Source of the DNA: Dehalococcoidia bacterium
Lineage (GTDB): Bacteria > Chloroflexota > Dehalococcoidia > GIF9 > UBA5629
Assembly (NCBI GenBank): GCA_016930155.1
Contig: JAFGHL010000093.1
Span: forward strand, 1 to 38,338
DNA: 38,338 bases
Direction of reading: 5' to 3'
The notes under the pieces were generated by a model. It saw nothing but the letters and a program-made list of their open reading frames with translations. It was not told where the DNA came from and did no database searches. Both the position numbers and the translations under genes were made by a program. Shown one piece after another: positions 17,123 to 24,595 of the stretch; positions within the stretch are counted from its first letter, which is position 1; each line of letters starts with the position of its first letter.

Positions 17123-17947
17123 TTATCGCTGGGCGGCTTTCTTTATCTGGCCGTCCATTATAGACTGTACCAGACCGGGAAAAAGCCTTTTCATTATGTA
17201 GGTATACCTGGTTCCGGAACCGGGCAGGATAAGAAACTGTCCCCTACCCATGCCGGTGACTACATCCCTCGCAACATCAATCGGTTTCATGAGGGAAGCG
17301 GATGAAGAGATTGCTTTAGTCTCTTCGGGCTTGATCTTATTGGACCTTTCAAGCATGGGCGTGTCTACATCCGGGGGACACAGCACGGAAACGGAGATAT
17401 TAACTCGTTTCAATTCACTTCTTAAAGCTTCAGAGAAGCCCATCACCGCGAATTTGGATGCGCTGTAGGCACTCAAGCCATAAACCCCTATGTAACCGGC
17501 AACCGAGGACACGTTGACTATATATCCGCCATGCTTCTTCATATGGGGCAATAGAATTGATATGGTATTCCATGTCCCGTGCAGGTTAATGTGAACGATT
17601 TCATCGAATTTGGCATAGGGAATATCTTCAAACCGCTGAGGGAATGAAACGCCCGCGCTGTTTATCAGTATATCCGGGGCGCCTAAATCGGCTACAGCCT
17701 TGTTGAGTACAGTTTCCACCTGCTCTCGCCGAGATACATCGAGCCCGACCGCCAGGAAACGTTGTATCTGTGTTACCCGGTGCAGTTCTATTTTCGCCAG
17801 AGCCTTATCGAGTTGCTCCCGGCCACGTGCGAAGACCGCCACATCGGCGCCCCTGGCGGCCAGCAGCTCCGCACAGGCCAAGCCTATGCCGCTCGATCCT
17901 CCCGTGATAAAAGCCATTTTCCCGCTAAATTCTTTGAATGTCTTCAT
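17123..17947 (-). CDS. Short-chain dehydrogenase, 3-ketodihydrosphingosine-reductase-like
   Basis: A 274-residue classical SDR with TGGSSGIG (cofactor loop), NSAG, and the catalytic serine and YSASK motif. The tail contains CPPDVDTPMLERSNKIKPEETKAIS, which resembles eukaryotic KDSR and its bacterial relatives rather than FabG. KDSR homologues reduce a 3-keto group in sphingolipid-like synthesis; here that role is only a suggestion. The start has an AGGTGG ribosome binding site. It lies 104 bases downstream of the 2-KPCC-like gene on the same strand, so it might belong to that operon. It lacks an Arg just before the catalytic Tyr of the kind described for hydroxypropyl-CoM dehydrogenases. Confidence 0.75.
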   Translation of the reverse strand: MKTFKEFSGKMAFITGGSSGIGLACAELLAARGADVAVFARGREQLDKALAKIELHRVTQIQRFLAVGLDVSRREQVETVLNKAVADLGAPDILINSAGVSFPQRFEDIPYAKFDEIVHINLHGTWNTISILLPHMKKHGGYIVNVSSVAGYIGVYGLSAYSASKFAVMGFSEALRSELKRVNISVSVLCPPDVDTPMLERSNKIKPEETKAISSSASLMKPIDVARDVVTGMGRGQFLILPGSGTRYTYIMKRLFPGLVQSIMDGQIKKAAQR

Positions 17948-18051
17948 CAGTCAACCACCTTTGTGCTTTCGCCGTTTCCCGCACATAGTTATATCCGAGA
18001 CTGAACCAGGGCTATATTAGCCGCTACATAAACCGATGTAAAGCGCGGTGT

Positions 18052-19548
18052 CTAACCCAGGTCGATCAAGTTTTTCATGCCCGAGCGTAACCGGGAGAGC
18101 TGGATAAAATGCGTGGGATTGATGAAGAGCTCGGTGAGGTTGGCTATGTCATCAATGGTGGCGCCTTTCTTCAGCAGGTAAAGCAGGTACTGGAACGAGT
18201 CTTTGCCCCCGTATCCGACGTGCTGGGCGCCCAGGAACTTGCGGGTCTTGGCATCGTAGATGATCTTCTGAAAACCCGATAGATCAGTCCATTGTTGGGC
18301 ATATTCCATAGTACCCTCAGCCAGGGGCAGCGGCAGCCAGTTCTTGTAGCCCTGTATCGGCATCCTGACCACAAAGACCTGCCCTATCTTCTCGCGGGCC
18401 TCTTTCTCGGTCATACCCACCCAGGTTGTCTCGTAGAAGGTATGCAGGGTATCGGCAAACAGCTCGGTCTCGAATTCCGCCGGAGCGCCGAGAATATTCT
18501 TGGCCGCCATCATGCCGCCCTGCCTGGCTTTCCACATCTCCATGACGCCTCCCGTAATATCGCCGCTGGCGTACACCCCGGGCACATTGGTAGCCATGTG
18601 CTTGTCAATGATTATCTCTTTCTTGGGACCGGTTTTTACTCCTATCTCCGTAACGATCTCCGAGCGGGGCGTGCATCCGGTTCCCAGATAGACCAGATCT
18701 GCTTTAATCACCTTCTCCACACCGTCTTTGCCCTTCACCGTCACGGATTTAACCGATCCACTGCCATTAATAGAGATCAGCGTTGTCTCGTCGAGCACAG
18801 GCAAGCCCCTGATCTTCATCATGCGCAGTGTGTATTCCCGCACGTCGTCATCGATAGGGAACTGGCTGAGAGCCGGCATCATCTCCACCACGGTAGTGTT
18901 GCAGCCTACAGCATTAAAAAAGGCAGCCCAGGGCAGCCCGCTCTTGGAGGCGCCTACCACAACAACATCCTTGGGCTCGTAGTCGAGCTCGAGAAAGTCC
19001 GCATAAGTATAAACGCCTTTAAGATTGGTTCCAGGCACGGGCGGCAGCGACGGACCGGCGCCCGCCGCCACTATGATGTTCTTCGTTTTAAACTCGCCCT
19101 TGCCCTCGACTGCGACAGTATGCGCATCGAGGACGGACGCGCGTTGATTGAGCAGGAACTGAAGTTTCAGCTGCTCCTTGCTCTGGTGAAACATGAAATC
19201 GAAGACATACTCACGCCCGATATGGTAGTCCCGCAGTACGGGCAATATTTCAACCTTGCCGTTTTTCCTGGGGAACTTGGGCCAGTACTCCTTCTTATCC
19301 CATATCCTGGCCTTATCCAGCTCAACTGCAATCTCGTACAGGTAATGGTGCAGCACACAGGCGTTCTTGCAGCACTTTCCGCCAAGGTGGTTGTCCGCCT
19401 CGATGGTCAGCTGATTGCCGCCCATGGCGCGGAAGTAAGATGAGCCAAACCTTCCCGATGCGCCGCCGCCGATAAATATAGCGTCCCATTCTCTGGTGGA
19501 GGAATCATAATTGTCATATGGCCTTCTGTTATCATAAAAAGTTGTCAT
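18052..19548 (-). CDS. 2-Ketopropyl-coenzyme M oxidoreductase/carboxylase-type flavoprotein (disulfide oxidoreductase family)
   Basis: The start is ATG 19548, with AGGAG seven bases upstream; the product is 498 residues. The fold is that of FAD/NAD(P) disulfide oxidoreductases: IFIGGGASGRFGS (24-36), the second dinucleotide motif DVVVVGASKSG, and ASGD near 328. The redox pair is GGKCCKNAC (C59/C64), closest to the 2-KPCC form GGSCPHNAC. The usual C-terminal His-Glu dyad is replaced by F475 and H480 in LFINPTHFIQLSRLR, matching Phe501/His506 of Xanthobacter 2-KPCC. R33 and R342 line up with the arginines (R56, R365) reported to hold the CoM sulfonate. 2-KPCC cleaves the C-S bond of 2-ketopropyl-CoM. 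The true substrate here is unknown. Confidence 0.8.
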   Translation of the reverse strand: MTTFYDNRRPYDNYDSSTREWDAIFIGGGASGRFGSSYFRAMGGNQLTIEADNHLGGKCCKNACVLHHYLYEIAVELDKARIWDKKEYWPKFPRKNGKVEILPVLRDYHIGREYVFDFMFHQSKEQLKLQFLLNQRASVLDAHTVAVEGKGEFKTKNIIVAAGAGPSLPPVPGTNLKGVYTYADFLELDYEPKDVVVVGASKSGLPWAAFFNAVGCNTTVVEMMPALSQFPIDDDVREYTLRMMKIRGLPVLDETTLISINGSGSVKSVTVKGKDGVEKVIKADLVYLGTGCTPRSEIVTEIGVKTGPKKEIIIDKHMATNVPGVYASGDITGGVMEMWKARQGGMMAAKNILGAPAEFETELFADTLHTFYETTWVGMTEKEAREKIGQVFVVRMPIQGYKNWLPLPLAEGTMEYAQQWTDLSGFQKIIYDAKTRKFLGAQHVGYGGKDSFQYLLYLLKKGATIDDIANLTELFINPTHFIQLSRLRSGMKNLIDLG

Positions 19549-19580
19549 TCTCGTTCTCCTGCATAATAGTCGACTGAGAT

Positions 19581-19796
19581 TCAGTCCTTCAGTACGTGTG
19601 TGACTGTACGTATACAATCGAGCTTGTTACAGGTTGTCTCCAATTTCTCAAAGTTGCGAAAAGCCAGCCCGAAATTGTCGGTACTCAATTTTACTTTACA
19701 GACAAAGCATTTAAGCTTGCCGGCAACGAGGTTGTCCCAGATTCCCAGGTATTGTAGATGGTCCTTGATTTCGCTTTGATAAGACTGCAAACGCAT
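19581..19796 (-). CDS. Small four-cysteine protein, unknown function
   Basis: A 71-residue protein lying between the LarA-like and 2-KPCC-like genes, 38 and 32 bases from each. It has a strong GGAGG ribosome binding site seven bases before the ATG, so it is very likely translated. Four cysteines form C30-x2-C33 and C56-x4-C61, suitable for one zinc or iron site. The rest is helical with an aromatic-rich N terminus (SYQSEIKDHLQYLGIWDNL). I do not recognise a family. The tight placement suggests an accessory role for one of its neighbours, for example metal delivery or electron transfer. Confidence 0.7.
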   Translation of the reverse strand: MRLQSYQSEIKDHLQYLGIWDNLVAGKLKCFVCKVKLSTDNFGLAFRNFEKLETTCNKLDCIRTVTHVLKD

Positions 19797-19834
19797 TTTT
19801 CGCCTCCTGCTTTATATGATTAAAGGTAATTATT

Positions 19835-21292
19835 CTATTTGACGTAGAACCTGGGCCTGATCCTGGTCCAGAATGATGGACAGGCCATGACCCGCGGATT
19901 CTTTCCGACGACTTTCTCGGCTATCTTCATTGCCTCGCCGAAATCTCTGACAGGAGTGCAGCCGACATCTCGTACTGCGCCGGGTCCGCCTGTGCCGCTG
20001 ACCTGCACATAAGCCAGAGGATTGTCCATGCCCGGTACACCTGCCATGATGATTTTATTGGCCCGGTTAAGAGCGTACTCGCTCTCGTACATCAGCCAGA
20101 AGCCGTGCACCGGCGCGTAGGCATATGCATGCCTGTACTTGAAAATGAGATCTTCGCGGTTTCTGAACTCCTCTTCATAAACGGACAGCTCCCGCATGGA
20201 AAAACAGTTCCGATAGAGATCAAGTATCTCCGCATAAGACGGGTGAGATCTCTCGTCTATAGTGCCATCGCAATGAGCCAGTGCGATGACCACACCGCCT
20301 TCCCTGAGCACAGGCTTGTTGACCCACATCCGTACAGGGGCGCACGCGGCAGCCAGCGCTATAAGCGGATTGCTGGTCTCGCCATAAAGTGAGTAGCGCG
20401 GCACACCGTAAATAAGCACATCGGCCTGGGGCACCTCCATGTGATAGATGCTTTCGGCGAATTTCCAGGTAGGTTCGTTGATCTCGGGCGAATAACCTGC
20501 AAAAACACCGGCCGGGGCTCCCCCTGCGGTAGGAACGACATCCACATAAAATACGCGTTTGCCGGTGAATTTTTCTATCTGAGCCATGACCGCTTCCTTG
20601 TGAGCGCGATACATCATGGTATACTGGTTGGCGTGACAGGAATCAGGATGGCCAACCACCGGATAACCATGTGTCGAAGTCATGCTGCGCGTGCTGGGAA
20701 AACCGATTATGACCCCTGTCCCGGTCATCCCACCCCAGTTTGAAACCACAACTGTACCCGTATAGATGAAAAGATCTGAATCCTGCAGCGCTTTATTGTA
20801 CTCCACATAATCGCCCAAAGCCGACGTACCCATATATACAAGGTTTTCGGTATCATGGCAATCATGATTCAGTATTCTTGAGGCGCTTCCCGCAGGGGCG
20901 AACCTGTCATAGATTGCCGGGCCCAGATAAGCCCTTAACTGGAGGGCGGTCCACTTACAGTGATTGCCACTGCCGGACAGCAGATATATATTTTCTTCTT
21001 TAACACCGGCTTTAAGCAGCTCTTCAATTAAAATAGGGATTATCATCTGCCGCGGTTTGCCGGGCCGGGAGGGATCATCAAAACCGATGGTAACCTTGCC
21101 GTTGCGCGCCTTTTTGGCCAGTTCAGACAGGGGCGGCGCGCCGATCGGCTTCGCAATAGCCTCACGTATGGCTTTCTCAGGGTCCGGTAAGGCTGGAGGA
21201 TTGGGAATCTCTCCCACCAGCGTGTCTCCCGGCACCTCGACATCAATCTTCCTATCCCAATAGTCTGCCTGGATCGTTTTAGTGCTCACCAT
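19835..21292 (-). CDS. LarA / DUF2088-family protein, nickel-pincer residues not evident
   Basis: About 485 residues from ATG 21292 (AAGGAGG ribosome binding site; a GTG at 21289 is equally possible, and the frame opens at TTG 21307). It resembles nickel-dependent lactate racemase: the N-terminal substrate-binding segment GFDDPSRPGKPRQMIIPILIEELLKAGV, then LLSGSGNHCKWT and LNHDCHD. In LarA the next block is EPHFFAGFSGGxK, with the His and the Lys that carries the pincer cofactor. Here the block reads TGTVVVSNWGGMTGTGVIIGFPSTRS, so both residues appear to be absent. It may be an isomerase with another mechanism or a substrate-binding protein. It heads the operon with the 71-residue and 2-KPCC-like genes. 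Confidence 0.7.
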   Translation of the reverse strand: MVSTKTIQADYWDRKIDVEVPGDTLVGEIPNPPALPDPEKAIREAIAKPIGAPPLSELAKKARNGKVTIGFDDPSRPGKPRQMIIPILIEELLKAGVKEENIYLLSGSGNHCKWTALQLRAYLGPAIYDRFAPAGSASRILNHDCHDTENLVYMGTSALGDYVEYNKALQDSDLFIYTGTVVVSNWGGMTGTGVIIGFPSTRSMTSTHGYPVVGHPDSCHANQYTMMYRAHKEAVMAQIEKFTGKRVFYVDVVPTAGGAPAGVFAGYSPEINEPTWKFAESIYHMEVPQADVLIYGVPRYSLYGETSNPLIALAAACAPVRMWVNKPVLREGGVVIALAHCDGTIDERSHPSYAEILDLYRNCFSMRELSVYEEEFRNREDLIFKYRHAYAYAPVHGFWLMYESEYALNRANKIIMAGVPGMDNPLAYVQVSGTGGPGAVRDVGCTPVRDFGEAMKIAEKVVGKNPRVMACPSFWTRIRPRFYVK

Positions 21293-21400
21293 TATCCTCC
21301 TTAACAATTAAGATCGGTTTTGACTTATCTATTGATCAGGTTCAAAGGCGGCTTCGTCATATGACAGGTATAATATCCATCAATCTTCCATCACCGGCAT

Positions 21401-21436
21401 TAGACAAATTATACAAATATTGTATAATTTAATCAA
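21401..21436. promoter_or_regulatory. Divergent promoter region with perfect dyad operator (copy 1)
   Basis: The inverted repeat AAATTATACA (21406-21415) and TGTATAATTT (21421-21430) is perfect, with spacer AATAT. Each arm contains a TATAAT-type -10, one per strand. For the plus strand TAGACA (21401-21406) precedes TATAAT (21423-21428) by 16 bases. For the minus strand TTGATT (21436-21431) precedes TATAAT (21413-21408) by 17 bases. A second plus-strand extended -10 (TGATATAAT) ends at 21457. A nearly identical site is at 33914. The layout fits a repressor or activator site governing both divergent operons. Confidence 0.75.
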
Positions 21437-21478
21437 CCCTCCGGCTACTGATATAATTTGCTGAATCAGGTGGAGTAG

Positions 21479-22477
21479 ATGAAACTTATATTCAAGGTAC
21501 TGACAGGTTTTGTGCTGGTGTCGTTGTTATTTGCCCCGGGCAGCGGATTGTGGGGCTGTGCGCCTGCGGCGCCGTCCTCGATACGTATCGGCTATCTGCT
21601 GGGCGATCTGCACCACTTGCCTTTCTTTGTGGCCCAGGATAAGGGATTTTTCACCGATGAGGGGCTGGATATCGAGGTGGTGGGGCCATTTGAGGCAGGG
21701 CCTGCGGAGATGGATGCCCTGGCAGCCGGCCAGATCGACATGGGCTATGTCGGAATGGCGCCTGCCGTAATGGCTGCTGCCCGCAAGATTCCGCTTTCCA
21801 TAGTCTCCGGTGTCAATCTGGAGGGTTCCGGACTGGTGACTCATACAGATATAAGCAGCGTTCCCCAACTGAAGTCCAAAAAAATAGCCACACCTGCGCC
21901 GGGATCCATTCAATATGTAATGTTCGGGATGCTGCTGTCCGCTAATAATTTAAGTTTCAACGACATCGAGCTTTTCCCCGGCACTGTTAAGCCCCCGGAT
22001 ATGCCGCAGTCTCTGCAGACCGGGCGTATCGACGGATACTTTGTCTGGGAGCCTTTCGTAGCCAAGTCCGTGGTAGGCGGTTACGGCAAGGTCCTTGTGG
22101 AATCAAAGGATATCTGGCCCGGTCATCCCTGCTGCGTGATAGTGGCCGGCGGTGATTTCGTCCGTTCTCGAGACGGCGCCGTAGCATCCGTGATACGCGC
22201 ACATCTCAGGGCTATTGATTATATAGAAGCCAATCCTGCCGAAGCCAAAGCCATCGCAGGCAAATGGACTAGGCTGGACCCGGACGTCATCGACAACGCT
22301 TTCCAGAGGGTGAAATATACATCTGCTCTTAGCGGAGAGGATGTTAAGAGGTTTGTCAAAGAGATCATTGATCTCGGCGAAACGGGATCCATCAAGCCTA
22401 TCATAACGGTTGATGAGGTCCCGGATGCGGATAAGTTTGTCGCGACTATTGTAGATACTAAATTTCTTCAGAGGTGA
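21479..22477 (+). CDS. ABC transporter substrate-binding lipoprotein, SsuA/TauA (NMT1-like) family
   Basis: This 332-residue protein has a signal ending in GLWGC (Cys27 lipobox). The mature part is an NMT1/SsuA-type binding protein: IRIGYLLGDLHHLPFFVAQDKGFFTDEGLDIEVV, then DALAAGQIDMGYVGMAPAVMAAARKIPLSIV, and further on LQTGRIDGYFVWEPFVAKSVVGGYGKVLVES. The family binds alkanesulfonates, taurine, nitrate, or thiamine precursors and aromatic acids. The operon context with sulfite reduction favours a sulfonate, by inference. It starts 49 bases downstream of the palindromic operator, has an AGGTGGAG ribosome binding site, and leads an operon with a permease and an ATPase. Confidence 0.85.
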   Translation: MKLIFKVLTGFVLVSLLFAPGSGLWGCAPAAPSSIRIGYLLGDLHHLPFFVAQDKGFFTDEGLDIEVVGPFEAGPAEMDALAAGQIDMGYVGMAPAVMAAARKIPLSIVSGVNLEGSGLVTHTDISSVPQLKSKKIATPAPGSIQYVMFGMLLSANNLSFNDIELFPGTVKPPDMPQSLQTGRIDGYFVWEPFVAKSVVGGYGKVLVESKDIWPGHPCCVIVAGGDFVRSRDGAVASVIRAHLRAIDYIEANPAEAKAIAGKWTRLDPDVIDNAFQRVKYTSALSGEDVKRFVKEIIDLGETGSIKPIITVDEVPDADKFVATIVDTKFLQR

Positions 22478-22604
22478 GGCCACGCGTCCTTTACGGCTTA
22501 TTTCGATCCTCCTGTTCCTGGTAATCTGGGAAGGGGCAGCCCTCCTGGCCAATATACCTCAACTTTTTCCAACCCCCGTTGCCGTTGTCATAGCTCTCGG
22601 GCAT

Positions 22605-23246
22605 TTGCTGGTCGCACCCGGGCCCCCCGGGCTGGAATGGGCCGGCGAACTTATGGGAAATACATTGATCAGCCTGTGGAGGGTCATGGTCGGTTTCGCG
22701 CTGGCGGGAGTAACCGGAATATTTCTGGGTATCATCATCGGCTGGTGGCGAAATGCGCGTGACCTGCTGGAGCCGGTCATAGAGTTGCTGCGCCCCATTC
22801 CACCTCTGGCATGGATACCGCTGGCCATGCTGTGGTTTGGGCTGGGTTTCAAGCCTGCGGTTTTCCTGATCTGGTTGGGATCTTTTTTTCCTATACTGGC
22901 CAATACCGTGCTTGGCATGGAGAGCACGCCTAACAAGCTGGTGGAGGTAGCAAAAACGCTTGGCGCCGGACCCTGGCAAATACTGTTTAAGGTCGGTTTG
23001 CCGTCGGCGGCGCCCTCCATCATGGCGGGCCTGCGCATCGGTATCGGTGTAGGATGGATGTGCCTGGTCGCAGCTGAGCTTACAGGATCCAACTCCGGCC
23101 TGGGTTACATGATAATGTATTACTACTCCACGATGGAGGCATCCAAGACGGTTGCCGGTATGCTGATGATCGGTATCGTGGGCTTTCTGATGTTTATCGG
23201 ACTTAAAAAGCTTGAGGATAATATCCTCTTCTGGAAGGCGGCATGA
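22605..23246 (+). CDS. ABC transporter permease, SsuC/TauC type (start uncertain)
   Basis: The listed start is the first conventional start codon (TTG), giving 213 residues. The same frame is open back to 22455 and codes for LISILLFLVIWEGAALLA, a typical first membrane segment, followed by PQLFPTPVAVVIAL, which matches the usual SsuC N terminus. So the real protein probably starts near 22480-22520, perhaps at ATT 22500 or another rare codon. The core shows several membrane helices and the permease EAA loop VEVAKTLGAGPWQILFKVGLPSAAPSIMAGLRIGIGVGWM. It forms the channel of the importer. Its stop overlaps the ATPase start (ATGA). Confidence 0.85.
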   Translation: MLVAPGPPGLEWAGELMGNTLISLWRVMVGFALAGVTGIFLGIIIGWWRNARDLLEPVIELLRPIPPLAWIPLAMLWFGLGFKPAVFLIWLGSFFPILANTVLGMESTPNKLVEVAKTLGAGPWQILFKVGLPSAAPSIMAGLRIGIGVGWMCLVAAELTGSNSGLGYMIMYYYSTMEASKTVAGMLMIGIVGFLMFIGLKKLEDNILFWKAA

Positions 23247-24007
23247 GCGGGAAAAAACTTGTCATCGACTGCGTTACTAAAACATTCTTCGAAAAAAAAG
23301 GCGGCACGTCCACTGTGGCTCTTCGCAACTTCAACCTGGAAATAGCAGACGGCGAGTTTGTCTGCCTGGTTGGCCCATCCGGATGCGGTAAGACCACGCT
23401 GCTCAAGCTCATAGCCGGCCTGGAACGGGCCAGTTCGGGATCTATTTATCTCGATGAAAATCCGATATCCGGGCCTGGCAGAGAGAGGGGCCTAGTCTTT
23501 CAGGATTTCGCGCTGTTCCCCTGGAGGGATGTCAGAGATAATGTTGCTTTCGGCCCCGAGGTTTTAAAATTGCCGTTGTCTGAGCGGATTCGCATCGCTG
23601 AACACTGCATCGACCTTGTTGGGTTGTCCGGCAGCATCCACAAGTACCCGTCCGAGCTTTCCGGCGGCATGAAGCAGAGGGTGGCCATCGCACGTGCCCT
23701 GGCCAACAATCCGGAACTGCTGCTGATGGACGAGCCGTTCGGTTCCCTCGATGCCCAGACACGTTACCTTATGCAGAAAGAGTTGCTCGGCATCTGGAAT
23801 ATTGATAGAAAAGCGGTTGTTTTTGTCACTCACAGCGTCGAGGAGGCTGTTTTCCTGGCTGAGAGAGTCGTGGTCATGAGTTCCAGCCCCGGCTGCGTGA
23901 AAAGCATCTATCCCATCAACCTGAGCTACCCCCGCTGGTTGAGCGACGCCGCTTTTATAAACCTTCGCGAACAGATCACCACTAACATCGCGGAGGAGGT
24001 GGGTTGA
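23243..24007 (+). CDS. ABC transporter ATPase, SsuB/TauB type
   Basis: A 254-residue nucleotide-binding subunit. The Walker A is GPSGCGKTTLLKLIAGL, the Q loop is VFQDFALFPWRDVRDNVAFG, the signature is LSGGMKQRVAIARAL, Walker B is LLLMDEPFGSLD, and the switch His is in FVTHSVEEAVFLAERVVVMSSSPG. The sequence type is that of nitrate, sulfonate, taurine and bicarbonate importers. It overlaps the permease by four bases. The gap to the next gene, 84 bases, holds no obvious terminator, so transcription may continue into dsrMKJOP. Confidence 0.9.
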   Translation: MSGKKLVIDCVTKTFFEKKGGTSTVALRNFNLEIADGEFVCLVGPSGCGKTTLLKLIAGLERASSGSIYLDENPISGPGRERGLVFQDFALFPWRDVRDNVAFGPEVLKLPLSERIRIAEHCIDLVGLSGSIHKYPSELSGGMKQRVAIARALANNPELLLMDEPFGSLDAQTRYLMQKELLGIWNIDRKAVVFVTHSVEEAVFLAERVVVMSSSPGCVKSIYPINLSYPRWLSDAAFINLREQITTNIAEEVG

Positions 24008-24091
24008 CCTTTTCCGGTTCTCCTTTATGTCAATAATAAAAATGCTGAGAGATTAAGTAAACGAACTTATAAGCTGAGAAAAAACCGCTGT

Positions 24092-24595
24092 ATGAACCTG
24101 AAAAGTATACTTATATCTAAAAAAGAGGCCTTACTGCGCAGGTGGCTGCGCGAGATCTTTAATCCCTGCGGATTGGGCAGCGACAAGCTTGCGCCGGCCG
24201 GGGGCGATAGGTTCACTGATCCTGTTGGGTATACAATCTCGAACAATGCGGCTCACTTGCTGGATGCATTGATAAAGGGGGACGACCCTGAAGCATCAAG
24301 AGGATGCCTGGAAAATATTATTAGAATAAGGGCCGTACAGGACCTCACGCAATCACAGGCAGTGGGATTTATGGCCGGACTGAAACCAATAATAAGAAGC
24401 CAGGTTATAGCTGAAACAAAAAAATACGGGTTGATGGAAGAGCTAAGCGAGCTGGAGAAGAGAATCGACTGCCTGGGCCATATAGCGGACGAGTCGTATA
24501 TAAATATGAAGAGAAAGATCCGTGAACTTGCAATCAATCAAGCAAAAAAGGACAATGAGTTCAAGGCCAGGATAATCAGCATACGTAAAGTGTGA
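24092..24595 (+). CDS. RsbRD_N-like protein upstream of dsrM
   Basis: A 167-residue helical protein with the motifs seen in RsbRD N-terminal (globin-like) domains: ISKKEALLRRWLREIFNPCG, DPVGYTISNNAAHLLDALIKGDD and LENIIRIRAVQDLTQSQAVGFMAGLKPIIRSQV. In many sulfate reducers, as I recall, such a gene precedes dsrMKJOP, and the same holds here. Its function is unknown; the domain occurs in stressosome sensors, so a sensory or assembly role for the membrane complex is possible. The stop overlaps the GTG start of dsrM by four bases, which points to coupled translation. Confidence 0.75.
   Translation: MNLKSILISKKEALLRRWLREIFNPCGLGSDKLAPAGGDRFTDPVGYTISNNAAHLLDALIKGDDPEASRGCLENIIRIRAVQDLTQSQAVGFMAGLKPIIRSQVIAETKKYGLMEELSELEKRIDCLGHIADESYINMKRKIRELAINQAKKDNEFKARIISIRKV

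Noticed and set aside
17123-17947. SDR as a hydroxypropyl-CoM dehydrogenase partner of the 2-KPCC-like enzyme
   Set aside because: The residues just before the catalytic Tyr (GLSAY) lack the sulfonate-binding Arg described for that enzyme, and the tail matches KDSR-like proteins better. The link is only proximity.
18292-19443. Open frame of 383 codons opposite the 2-KPCC-like gene
   Set aside because: It is antisense to a well-supported enzyme, is rich in His and Arg as expected for a codon shadow, and has no ribosome binding site. The opposite frame has all the family motifs.
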